Shown: in pieces, positions 52,990 through 61,414 of the stretch | How the letters are laid out: each line of letters begins with the position of its first letter | How positions within the stretch are numbered: position 1 is the first letter of the stretch | Source: JBALVT01 sp036960305 | GTDB lineage: Bacteria > Pseudomonadota > Gammaproteobacteria > Pseudomonadales > Halieaceae | Assembly: GCA_036960305.1 (NCBI GenBank) | Contig: JBALWA010000017.1 | Span: forward strand, 15,279-79,278 | Reading direction: 5' to 3' | DNA length: 64,000 bases | Notes under the pieces: generated by a model | What the model was told of the DNA's origin: nothing | Databases searched by the model: none | The model's input: the letters and a program-made list of their open reading frames with translations, nothing else | Program-made: the position numbers and the translations under genes

Positions 52990-54873
52990 ATGAGTGCTAT
53001 CGCTGGCGTTATTTATGGTCAGTCAGGGGGCGGTACTTCAGCCCCACCTGATCCAGATAATACCATTGGCTTGATGAGTGAAGCTCTGGCCCATCGGGGC
53101 GATTCTGACCCAGTTCATGTTTGCATGAGCCATGCAGCCTTCACGGGCAGGCAGTTTAACGAGGGAATCTTTGAAACAGACATTTATGACTCCAGTCTGT
53201 ATACGCTGGTTTTTGACGGCAAACTCAGCAACCTCTCCGAGCTGGCAAAACGCCTGGGCATCTCACCGGATAGCTCCGTGGCGAAAACCTTGCTGGAAAT
53301 GTACTTGCTCGAGGGCAAGTCGCTTTTCAACGACCTCCAGGGAAGTTTTGCAGTGGTCATCCACGTCAAGGAAAGCGGCCTCGTCTTTCAATTTCGGGAC
53401 TTATTCTCGGGACGACCACTGTTCGTTGCCGTACAAAATGGAACACTTTGGTTTGCATCTGAAATAAAGGGCATTCTTGCAGATCCGGAGTTTAAACGAT
53501 CAGTCAATGTGTCGGTACTTCCACAGCAACTTACCTATGGCATCACCATGGGTTCTGAAACATTGTTTAAAGATGTTTATAAATTGGCGCCGGGTTATTA
53601 CTTCGAATGTAGGCCTGACGACATTCCAGAATGCAAGATCCTGTTTGTTCCTTCCAGAAAAACAAAGCGTGATTTGCCTGTAGCTCAATACAGCGCGAAG
53701 ATCTGGGATCTACTGGGAGAGGGAATCAGTCAATTCATAGATAAAGAACGTTTACACAGCATTCGTACGGGTCTGTTTTTGTCCGGTGGCGTGGATTCGT
53801 CTTTGGTTGCGCTCAAGCAAAAAGAGCTTGGATTAAGTCATCCCGTCGCGATCAGCTGTGGTTACAGTGACGAAAACGTCGATCGATTTGATGAGACCAA
53901 AGTGGCAGAGGAAAACGCACGTATATGTTCCATGGATTTTCGCAAAATTGTGACTGGGTCAGAAGACGATTTGCTTGGGTCTATGAAGAATATTGTGCAG
54001 CAAATGGAAGAGCCCACCCGCTTCCTCATTTCAATACCCGTTGAAAGAGCAATGCGTAAATACAAAGGTGATTTCAGTTGTCTTGTTACGGGTATGTACG
54101 CTGATGTTTTCTTTGGTTCAGAGGAACAGTATGACTCACCCACTCAGGAGTACATCAAGAAGTCTCCGAAGTGGTTAGTTCAATTAATAAGGGCCTCTTT
54201 GCCAGTCTTGGGTAAAATCCCAACATTGAGAGGCTATGCAGCCAAGTTCAAGCGCGGAGATGTACATAGCCAAAGGGAATACACATTAGCCACGCAGACC
54301 TTTAACAGTGACTTGCGTGGCCTTGTGAAAGATGCGGATACGTATAATTATGTTCCGCACCTACAGCAGTTGTTTGACCAAGAACCCAACTTGCCGGTGG
54401 AGGATGAGTGGTCTTTCATGGGTTTAACCATGTACATATTCTGCTGGGATGAGGTTTTTGAGCGCTTGGGTAGTTATGCCGGAGTGGATGTTATTCACCC
54501 CTTTAAAACTGCATCAATGTACGAACTATCAGAGGAAATGCCTTATAAGGGGAAAATCTCCAAAGACTTTACCAAGCCCTATGTGCGCGAATTGGCGGCT
54601 GATAAATTTTCACATGAATTTGCATATGCGAAAAAGCAGATATTTGCTTCACCTGGCGTGATATGGCTGGAAAAGTCCAAACCCTTGAGAGATTTTGCCC
54701 TCACCCTGGACAAGCCCGATGCGAGAATTCACCAATACTTAAACAGTGATGCCATTAAAAGCATCGTGACTGATTATCAAGGCAGCACAGGAAAACTGAA
54801 CAGGGATCTGAGTAATTTGGTTTATACCTTGATAGGCTTGGAGCTTTGGCTGCGAGAATTTATTCCTGAATAA
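52990..54873 (+). CDS. Asparagine-synthetase-like ATP-dependent amide ligase with dead glutaminase domain
   Basis: This 627-residue protein has the two-domain AsnB/beta-lactam-synthetase layout. The N-terminal Ntn domain (residues 1-190) opens MSAIAGV, where true class II amidotransferases have MCGI, so the nucleophilic Cys is absent. The glutamine-binding NGE and SDTE motifs have become DGK and SSVA. The C-terminal ATP-pyrophosphatase domain keeps SGGVDS (265-270). The GEGxDE-like loop is altered to GMYADV (368-373). It should therefore adenylate a carboxylate and couple it to an amine other than glutamine-derived ammonia. AAGGA lies 8 nt before the ATG. It converges on the pap-like operon with 3 nt between the stops. 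GC content is low. The substrate is unknown. Confidence 0.75.
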   Translation: MSAIAGVIYGQSGGGTSAPPDPDNTIGLMSEALAHRGDSDPVHVCMSHAAFTGRQFNEGIFETDIYDSSLYTLVFDGKLSNLSELAKRLGISPDSSVAKTLLEMYLLEGKSLFNDLQGSFAVVIHVKESGLVFQFRDLFSGRPLFVAVQNGTLWFASEIKGILADPEFKRSVNVSVLPQQLTYGITMGSETLFKDVYKLAPGYYFECRPDDIPECKILFVPSRKTKRDLPVAQYSAKIWDLLGEGISQFIDKERLHSIRTGLFLSGGVDSSLVALKQKELGLSHPVAISCGYSDENVDRFDETKVAEENARICSMDFRKIVTGSEDDLLGSMKNIVQQMEEPTRFLISIPVERAMRKYKGDFSCLVTGMYADVFFGSEEQYDSPTQEYIKKSPKWLVQLIRASLPVLGKIPTLRGYAAKFKRGDVHSQREYTLATQTFNSDLRGLVKDADTYNYVPHLQQLFDQEPNLPVEDEWSFMGLTMYIFCWDEVFERLGSYAGVDVIHPFKTASMYELSEEMPYKGKISKDFTKPYVRELAADKFSHEFAYAKKQIFASPGVIWLEKSKPLRDFALTLDKPDARIHQYLNSDAIKSIVTDYQGSTGKLNRDLSNLVYTLIGLELWLREFIPE

Positions 54874-54876
54874 GTT

Positions 54877-55779
54877 TCAGTTGTTGGGGCTTTTAATCGA
54901 TTCGAAAATTTCTTGTGCCTGTCTGGCGAGGCTCTCCTCGTCATCGCCTACAAGCTCCTTCAGACTGCGAAATAGCTCGTTAAATGCCACTGGTGAGTTA
55001 ATCGTGTTTTCAAATTCCCCAATGCTTTCAGTGAGTACATCGCGAGCCTCCCTGGCGTAGGGATTGCTTTCCTGGATATCTCTATAAACCTCAGGGTCTG
55101 CATTGAGTATGCGCGCCAGCATGGCAAGCATTGTTTGGTGAGGGGGTGTCCAGATACTCTTTGCGGTAGAGGGCTTGTAATTCAGCTTACTAAAGGCCAT
55201 ACCTAAAACCAGGATAGCTGCGTGGGTAGTTGCTTGAGTCGCCGCTGTCATTCTGTCATGGGATTCTGCAGAGCATTCTACCGTTTGTGTGCCGGCGTTT
55301 TCAATTTCCCGTAGGAACTGTGAGGCGATGGGCCCCTTGCGAACGGGAATGTACGCCAGGCTCTGACCATCAAAACCAAGTGAAGGCCCAAACATGGGGT
55401 TGATACTCACTATTTCCACAACACTTTTTGTATTGCTCAAGATCTCACAAACACGGGATTTTACGGAGAGTGTATCTATCAGACACTGCTTGTCTGTCAT
55501 CAATGAAGCAATGTCATTGATATGAGCCAAAGTGGGTGCCTCAGGCGTGGCCAACAAAACTATTCTTGATTGCTTGATGAGCTCCACACATTTTTTCTCA
55601 CCCAAACTACCTTGGACATAGTGGGTTTTATTGCCTGACGAGAGAACAGATTTCTGTGGGTCCAGTGCGACCACCGTGTCATGGTATTCACCAAGTAGGT
55701 CGCAAAAAAGTGAACCGACGGCTCCCGAGCCGCCGACGACTAATGCCTTGTTTTCAATGCTCGAACCGCTACTGGTCAT
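54877..55779 (-). CDS. papC: TyrA-like dehydrogenase, probable 4-amino-4-deoxyprephenate dehydrogenase (PapC)
   Basis: This 300-residue protein has an NAD-binding GGSGAVG (residues 16-22) and aligns with the E. coli TyrA dehydrogenase domain through MFGP, HDRMTAATQATTHAA and a long helical C-terminus (DPEVYRDIQESNPYAREA). The catalytic His of TyrA (HPMFGP) is replaced by Asn127 (NPMFGP). In TyrA that His contacts the 4-hydroxyl of prephenate, so the change suits a 4-amino substrate. The product would be 4-aminophenylpyruvate. It is last in the papABC-like operon, 63 nt after papB. The pathway assignment is inferred from this change and its neighbours. Confidence 0.72.
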   Translation of the reverse strand: MTSSGSSIENKALVVGGSGAVGSLFCDLLGEYHDTVVALDPQKSVLSSGNKTHYVQGSLGEKKCVELIKQSRIVLLATPEAPTLAHINDIASLMTDKQCLIDTLSVKSRVCEILSNTKSVVEIVSINPMFGPSLGFDGQSLAYIPVRKGPIASQFLREIENAGTQTVECSAESHDRMTAATQATTHAAILVLGMAFSKLNYKPSTAKSIWTPPHQTMLAMLARILNADPEVYRDIQESNPYAREARDVLTESIGEFENTINSPVAFNELFRSLKELVGDDEESLARQAQEIFESIKSPNN

Positions 55780-55842
55780 AGCCGTTCAGTTACAATAATC
55801 AAGTTACCGACAATGGCCTGATACCCCAGGTTCATGCAATTA

Positions 55843-56121
55843 TCACAGCTCATCAATAATGGTATCTTCAATACGGCAGGCCTCGTCGATAATCAGTGTG
55901 TAGAGATTGCGAACAAAGTCACCATCGAGTCCAACCTTGTCTCCCAGGGCGGCGCAGCGATCTTTGACCTCATCAACCCGTTTTGACTGCATCATGGGGA
56001 TATTTTCAACTTTCTTATAATCACCTATTTCACGAATTAATCCGTATCGTTCACCCAATATTCCAATGAGTTGTTCGTCCAGCTGGTTTAGTTTTATACG
56101 AAATTCTGCCAGTTTTTCCAT
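55843..56121 (-). CDS. papB: AroQ-type chorismate mutase, probable 4-amino-4-deoxychorismate mutase (PapB)
   Basis: This 92-residue, all-helical single-domain mutase aligns without gaps to the E. coli chorismate mutase domain. The carboxylate-binding residues are kept (Arg8, Arg25, Lys36, Arg48, equivalent to Arg11, Arg28, Lys39, Arg51). The residue equivalent to Glu52, which binds the 4-hydroxyl of chorismate, is Val49; Asp48 is Gln45; Gln88 is Glu85. Loss of the hydroxyl contacts fits a 4-amino substrate. It lies 13 nt downstream of papA and is clearly cotranscribed. Confidence 0.75.
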   Translation of the reverse strand: MEKLAEFRIKLNQLDEQLIGILGERYGLIREIGDYKKVENIPMMQSKRVDEVKDRCAALGDKVGLDGDFVRNLYTLIIDEACRIEDTIIDEL

Positions 56122-56134
56122 AAATCATTTTTCT

Positions 56135-58246
56135 CTATTCTGTATCCAGATTCGTTTCTGAAAGTGCGCTTACCAGCGCCTGTGATTTAAGTATCATTTC
56201 ATCCAGCTCGTCTTGCGGGTCGGACAGATCAATAATCGCGCCACCTACACCTACCGTAACGTCTTTGTCTGTTTGCACGATAGTGCGAATCACTATGCTT
56301 AAATCTGCGCTGCCATTCAAGCCCAGGAACCCAATAGAACCGGAGTAAACCCCACGAGCCCCCCCTTCCAGCCTGTCAACGATTTCCATGGTACGTTTTT
56401 TTGGCGCGCCGGTCATTGAACCACCGGGAAAACAGGCCCGAATACAGTCAATGGAAGAGGCATCACGACGCAGTCTGCCCCGAACCGTGCTCACCAATTG
56501 GTGAACAGTAGCATAACTTTCAACAGCAAAAATCTGGCTGACATGCACACTGCCCACATCACTTAACTGACCAATATCGTTGCGCAGTAAATCCACGATC
56601 ATCAGGTTTTCTGATCGATCCTTTTCATTGGTACTTAAATCCAGGTGAAGCGCTTCATCTTCTTCAACCGATTTCCCTCGCTTGCGCGTCCCCTTAATGG
56701 GCTTGGATTCAACAACACCATTGGCATCCACAGTAATAAATCGCTCTGGAGAAGAGCTCATAACAGCCACGTCGGGAAAGTGAAGGTACGTGGCATAGGG
56801 CGCCGGGTTAGATCGGCGTAATGCACGATAGGTGTTAAGCGGATCAATCTTGACGTGCTGGGTAATCATATTGGTCAGGCAAACTTCATAGGTCTCACCT
56901 TTTTTGATCTCTGCCTGGGAGGCCTTGATTCGATCCAGGTAGGCTTCAGCGTCGTGCCGAAAAGTCTGTTCCACCGGTTTGGGGTGTAGAGCACGGCTCC
57001 AATTGGGCGCCTTGGGTACATCCTTCAACTTTTCCTGCATCTCATCCAACCACTGCTTCGCGCGTTCTGGATGTTCCGTGTCATCAAGACAAACCAGATA
57101 AGCAATATTTTCCTCGTGATCGAAAGCAATGAGTCTGTCGGCGAAAACAAAGGCAGCATCGGGTGTGTCTGCAGTGTACGGAGTGTCATAACCGCAATCA
57201 CCCTTGAGCTCGTAACCAAAATATCCCGCATAACCAAGATTGAAGTCAAAGGGTAGCCCTTCCACGTCGATGCGACGCTCTTTCAGTTCTCTATTGAGAT
57301 AGTCAAAAATGGTCTCGTTTGTAACCGTTGTTTCACCATTAAACTGCACCGTTACCTGCTGTTCCGGTTGGCTGTAGGTGATATATTCCGCATGGGGACC
57401 AGACGCATCCCCCATATAGGAGAACCTTGAAAAACCTCGCACCAGCGCGCTATCTAACCAGTAACTTTTGGGTGAATCCGCAAAATGCTGTACAAAGATA
57501 TCTTCTGCGCTCAGCGTTAAAGCGATTCTCCTGTAATGAACCTGGATTTGCTTGCCATGAATATTGCCACCGCCCACACCGTAAGAATTTCCGGCCGGCC
57601 GGTGCATAATATTGTAATCTTCTTCGTTGATTTCACGCCGCTCGCGTTCGGGGATGGCCCCCTCTTTCATTAACTGAGCGGTGAGGGAGCGGAAATTCTC
57701 CAGTAACTGATGACCGTATTCCGTCTTAATGGATTCCGGATGAAACTGAACACTCCATATGGGCTTGGACTTATGCCTTGCACCCATAATCATGCCATCT
57801 TCAGTATGGGCGATTGCTTCCATATCGGGCGAAAGCTTTTTCACATACAGGGAGTGATACCGGATAGCACTATAGGGCGATGGAATGTCTCTAAATATGT
57901 CTGTTTGCTGGTGGATGATGTCGCTGGGCCTGCCGTGCATCACTGTTTCGGCGTAGTCAACTTCGCCGCCGAAGAGATGGCAGATACCCTGGTGACCCAG
58001 ACATACCCCCAATATGGGGACTTCTGCCTGCAGAATAACGTCTTTACAAACACCGAAATCCGATTCATTTTCGGGTCGCCCCGGGCCAGGTGAAACAACA
58101 ATGTTGTCGAAATCCAGGTGTTTAATTTCATCCCACGAAGCCCTGTCATTGCGAACGACGATAGGAGGAATGCGATTAACTTCCGCTATTATTTGAAATA
58201 GATTAAAGGTAAATGAATCGTAATTGTCTATGAGCAGAGTTTTCAT
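56135..58246 (-). CDS. papA: Fused aminodeoxychorismate synthase (PabA-PabB type, PapA)
   Basis: This 703-residue fusion makes 4-amino-4-deoxychorismate from chorismate and glutamine. The N-terminal class I glutamine amidotransferase (residues 1-195) has the full triad: Cys82 in GVCLGHQG, His169 and Glu171 in FHPES. The C-terminal chorismate-binding domain contains PIKGT with Lys518. That Lys marks PabB-type enzymes, where anthranilate synthases have PIAGT. It also has STNEKDRSENLMIVDLLRND and FPGGSMTGAPK. Such fusions are typical of antibiotic pathways that need 4-aminophenylalanine. A candidate promoter lies at 58282-58309. GC content is lower than that of flanking genes. Confidence 0.85.
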   Translation of the reverse strand: MKTLLIDNYDSFTFNLFQIIAEVNRIPPIVVRNDRASWDEIKHLDFDNIVVSPGPGRPENESDFGVCKDVILQAEVPILGVCLGHQGICHLFGGEVDYAETVMHGRPSDIIHQQTDIFRDIPSPYSAIRYHSLYVKKLSPDMEAIAHTEDGMIMGARHKSKPIWSVQFHPESIKTEYGHQLLENFRSLTAQLMKEGAIPERERREINEEDYNIMHRPAGNSYGVGGGNIHGKQIQVHYRRIALTLSAEDIFVQHFADSPKSYWLDSALVRGFSRFSYMGDASGPHAEYITYSQPEQQVTVQFNGETTVTNETIFDYLNRELKERRIDVEGLPFDFNLGYAGYFGYELKGDCGYDTPYTADTPDAAFVFADRLIAFDHEENIAYLVCLDDTEHPERAKQWLDEMQEKLKDVPKAPNWSRALHPKPVEQTFRHDAEAYLDRIKASQAEIKKGETYEVCLTNMITQHVKIDPLNTYRALRRSNPAPYATYLHFPDVAVMSSSPERFITVDANGVVESKPIKGTRKRGKSVEEDEALHLDLSTNEKDRSENLMIVDLLRNDIGQLSDVGSVHVSQIFAVESYATVHQLVSTVRGRLRRDASSIDCIRACFPGGSMTGAPKKRTMEIVDRLEGGARGVYSGSIGFLGLNGSADLSIVIRTIVQTDKDVTVGVGGAIIDLSDPQDELDEMILKSQALVSALSETNLDTE

Positions 58247-58281
58247 GTCACCAAGCTATCCTTTTATGCTTACCGGGTATT

Positions 58282-58309
58282 ATTATTGAAGATCACAAGC
58301 TATGTACAA
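58282..58309 (-). promoter_or_regulatory. Candidate promoter for the papABC-like operon
   Basis: On the minus strand TTGTAC (58304-58309), a 16-nt spacer and AATAAT (58282-58287) give a fair sigma-70 promoter about 36 nt before papA. Confidence 0.45.
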
Positions 58310-58382
58310 CGCAATTAGGTGAAATGTGACATTAGTCTCATTCGGATAGCGAATCGGGCCCTTCCCATGCAAGATAACACTC

Positions 58383-59480
58383 TCAATCCGGGTAAGTACC
58401 GTCAGCCCGCGCAGTGAACCAGGGATATGAGTACCAGTAGTAGCGCCCGACTTCTGCGTTGCTGGGTCCTGTGCAGTTCACCCGAGAGCGGCCTATAGGA
58501 GGCACTCCTGGCAAGCTGACCGACACCGTGCTGTACACGACCGACACAGGCAGTGGTCTACCCCTGAAGTAACAGGCTAATTGCTTAACCGCCAGATCCC
58601 CACTGTCAAAGGTGAAGGTGAAGCCAGCCGTGACCTCCCCGCCCTTTCCATCGCTATTGCTGGTGCCCCTAACACCGGTTACAGGCAGCGCAAGACTGTT
58701 GATCTTGACCTTCAGGCTATCGAGTTTCGCATAACTGCCAGCTGCGGCAAATCGAGGCAATGCCCGATAATCACTGCCGCTAAAAATTGCACCTGAGTGC
58801 TGACCAAAGCCAACAAATCCAAGATCGCTTACCAGGGTCTTTAATTCGTTATCAAACTCACCATAGGGATAGGCTATGTAGCGCAAACTGTACCCGAGCC
58901 TCTCCTGAAGCATGACCTCTGCATCGAGAATATCTTGCCTGATTCGGCTAAGCCAGCCCGCCTCTTTTTCGTCTTTTTTGCGCTCGAGTAGATGAGTATG
59001 CTGCATCGTGTGATTGGCAAACCTGGCACCACCGCGCTCCATTTCTGCCACCTGCTCCCAACTGAGCTGATAACCCTGCCTGCCAATGAGTGGTGGATTG
59101 ATGAAGACCGTATAGGGCATTCCGTACCGGGTCAGGAGAGGATGTGCATTCTCGTAAATATTGCCATAGCCATCGTCAAAGGTAATAGCAACAGCTCGCT
59201 CGGGTAGTGGTTTTCCTGCAGCGAGCTGGTTTATGACCTGCTCCAGGGAGATAACATTGAAACCTTCGGCAAGGTAGCTGAAGTGCTGTTCAAACACCGC
59301 CGGCGACACTGAGGTCGAAGCGGGCGTGGTGCCGCTTACATGGTGATACAAGAGAATCACCGCATTGTCCGCTGCTCTCGCCCCACCACTGAAGCCCAGT
59401 AAGATGGCGAATAATACGCAAGCCGACCCAGCGGTTCGCAGCCTGAGTATGACGTTAGCCTTTACACCTGTATGCCCCAT
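58383..59480 (-). CDS. Secreted polysaccharide deacetylase (CE4) with extra C-terminal domain
   Basis: This 365-residue protein has a signal peptide (hydrophobic core SACVLFAILLGFSGG, cleavage near ARA-A). The NodB-type deacetylase domain (residues about 40-250) carries the metal Asp in ITFDDGYGN and the His pair in ANHTMQHTH, resembling the PgaB/IcaB subgroup. About 110 residues follow with Cys residues and a beta-rich look, not part of CE4. It probably removes acetyl groups from an exported or cell-wall polysaccharide. It is divergent from fumC, and no polysaccharide operon is nearby. Confidence 0.78.
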   Translation of the reverse strand: MGHTGVKANVILRLRTAGSACVLFAILLGFSGGARAADNAVILLYHHVSGTTPASTSVSPAVFEQHFSYLAEGFNVISLEQVINQLAAGKPLPERAVAITFDDGYGNIYENAHPLLTRYGMPYTVFINPPLIGRQGYQLSWEQVAEMERGGARFANHTMQHTHLLERKKDEKEAGWLSRIRQDILDAEVMLQERLGYSLRYIAYPYGEFDNELKTLVSDLGFVGFGQHSGAIFSGSDYRALPRFAAAGSYAKLDSLKVKINSLALPVTGVRGTSNSDGKGGEVTAGFTFTFDSGDLAVKQLACYFRGRPLPVSVVYSTVSVSLPGVPPIGRSRVNCTGPSNAEVGRYYWYSYPWFTARADGTYPD

Positions 59481-59618
59481 CGACCTGCTCGCTTGTCACA
59501 GCCCGTGTATACGCCCAAAATGGATCATAGCAACGCCTGTATTCGCCGTTGTTTCACTCGAATCACTGTTCTTGACTATACTGGACTAGAATTTGGTTTA
59601 CCAAAAAAGACTGCTGTT

Positions 59619-61028
59619 ATGACTACACACAAAACTCGCACAGAAAAAGACTCGATCGGTGAGATAGAGGTAGCAGAAGATAAATATTGGGGCGCCCAGA
59701 CCCAGCGAAGTCTGCGGAATTTCGCGATCGGTGAAGAGCAAATGCCCGCGGAGCTAATCCGGGCGTTGGGCCTGCAGAAAAAAGTCGCAGCCCAGGTCAA
59801 TAAAGAAATGGGCCGGCTGGATGCTTCCTTGGCCGACGCAATTATTAAATCTGCAGACGAGGTTGCCACTGGCACGCTGGCGGCACAATTTCCATTGTCC
59901 GTTTGGCAAACGGGTTCTGGAACGCAATCACACATGAACGCCAATGAAGTCATCGCCAATCGGGCCATCGAACTCCTGGGGGGCGAAATCGGTTCGAAAA
60001 GTCCCGTACATCCCAACGACCACGTCAATTTGGGACAGAGCTCCAACGACACGTTCCCCACTGCCATGTCTGTCGCAGCGGCCACGCAAATACATTCAGC
60101 ACTCCTGCCCGCTCTGGATCAGCTGTGTGAAGTGCTGGATGAGAAGTCACGAAATTTCCGGGATATCGTCAAAATTGGGCGCACCCACCTGCAGGATGCA
60201 ACCCCTCTTACCCTGGGCCAGGAATTTTCCGCCTTTGCCACTCAAATTCGTAAAGGCATAGACCGTATTAAAGCGACCTTGCCAGACCTCTATGAACTGG
60301 CCCAGGGTGGCACGGCAGTTGGAACCGGGATTAACAGTGAACCAGGCTTTGCAGAGCGGTTTGCGAGCACCATCGCAGGTATCACCGGCCTCCCCTTCGT
60401 AACGGCTGCTAACAAGTTTGAGGCACTGGCGGCACATGACGCCCTGGTGGCGACCTCGGGCATGCTGGAAGCCCTCGCTGTCAGCCTGATGAAGATTGCG
60501 AATGACATCCGATTACTGGGGTCCGGGCCACGTTCAGGGCTAGGCGAACTTGTGCTACCTGCGAACGAGCCCGGCTCCTCCATCATGCCCGGGAAGGTCA
60601 ATCCAACCCAATGTGAGGCCATGACGATGGTCTGTGCCCAGGTCATGGGAAATCACGTGACCGTCAGCATTGCTGGCTCCAATGGTCATCTGCAGCTAAA
60701 CGTCTTCAAGCCAGTGATCATCTACAACGTACTGCAATCTATCCGATTACTTTCTGATAGCGTTGTGAGTTTTAACAAACACTGTGTCGCCGGGATCGAA
60801 GCTGATGAGGGCCGCATTGCCACGTTAATGCAGAATTCATTGATGCTGGCCACCGCACTGAACCCCCATATTGGCTATGACAACGCGGCAAAGATTGCCA
60901 AACTGGCCCATGAAAACGGTAGCTCACTAAAAGAAGCGGGTATCGAACTGGGGCTGGTCTCTGAAGAAGAGTTTGACCGCTGGGTCGACCCCGTCAGCAT
61001 GACGCAATTAGATACCCCGCTTAACTGA
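59619..61028 (+). CDS. fumC: Fumarate hydratase class II
   Basis: This iron-independent fumarase of 469 residues interconverts fumarate and malate. Motifs include TGSGTQSHMNANEVIANRA, the HPNDHVNLGQSSND block, GRTHLQDATPLTLGQE and the mobile-loop signature GSSIMPGKVNPTQ. The start at 59619 matches the family; the frame is open for a further 49 codons upstream, but that part is unlike FumC and overlaps the deacetylase gene. Class II fumarases often work under oxidative stress or low iron. Confidence 0.95.
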   Translation: MTTHKTRTEKDSIGEIEVAEDKYWGAQTQRSLRNFAIGEEQMPAELIRALGLQKKVAAQVNKEMGRLDASLADAIIKSADEVATGTLAAQFPLSVWQTGSGTQSHMNANEVIANRAIELLGGEIGSKSPVHPNDHVNLGQSSNDTFPTAMSVAAATQIHSALLPALDQLCEVLDEKSRNFRDIVKIGRTHLQDATPLTLGQEFSAFATQIRKGIDRIKATLPDLYELAQGGTAVGTGINSEPGFAERFASTIAGITGLPFVTAANKFEALAAHDALVATSGMLEALAVSLMKIANDIRLLGSGPRSGLGELVLPANEPGSSIMPGKVNPTQCEAMTMVCAQVMGNHVTVSIAGSNGHLQLNVFKPVIIYNVLQSIRLLSDSVVSFNKHCVAGIEADEGRIATLMQNSLMLATALNPHIGYDNAAKIAKLAHENGSSLKEAGIELGLVSEEEFDRWVDPVSMTQLDTPLN

Positions 61029-61414
61029 GCCTGAGCACCCCGTGGCGTAAATGGTCATCCGCCTGTCGCGTCCAGCCATGTCTGGTGCAGCCGCCCCGTC
61101 CTACTATCCCTGTAACAAATCAGGCGTAGGGGAAATACCATGAATGAGACCAAACAAGTTGTCGCACACATTGCGTTCTGCCAGTTGTTGATTATCGCAT
61201 CGTTGGTGGATCGCTGGTCTATGGCCCCAGATAGACAATAGCGTGTAGAAAATGAATTGGTTATACTATCGGGGCATTATATAGCGAGCAGTTGGAACCA
61301 ATTAATGCTGGACAGAAATCTGTAATTAAATCAAAGTACTAGATGCAACTTTGATGATTATTATCGGTCAAACCAGTAACAGCACACAGTGTGCGATTTG
61401 TAATGGAGTAGGAA
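61029..61414. other. Intergenic region between fumC and the Bax-inhibitor-1 gene
   Basis: These 386 nt hold a weakly supported 33-codon frame (61140-61241). They also contain an 8-bp inverted repeat AATTGGTT/AACCAATT (61255-61262, 61296-61303) that encloses a TATACT (61262-61267). No known RNA is recognised. Confidence 0.4.
61140..61241 (+). CDS. Possible 33-residue small protein
   Basis: ATG at 61140 is preceded by AGGGGA at 6-7 nt and ends at TAG 61241. The product starts MNETKQVVAHIAFCQLLIIA and has a short hydrophobic middle. There is no known family, and it is too short to judge by composition; it may be chance. Confidence 0.25.
   Translation: MNETKQVVAHIAFCQLLIIASLVDRWSMAPDRQ

Noticed and set aside
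56135..58246. Anthranilate synthase (TrpE-TrpG fusion) as identity of the 703-residue fusion
   Set aside because: The motif is PIKGT with Lys518, the hallmark of aminodeoxychorismate synthase; anthranilate synthases have PIAGT. The neighbouring mutase and dehydrogenase also do not fit tryptophan synthesis.
58247..58382. Right-hand attachment site duplicating the tRNA-Ser 3' end
   Set aside because: No stretch resembling the tRNA T arm and acceptor was found at the end of the island, and there is no integrase gene.
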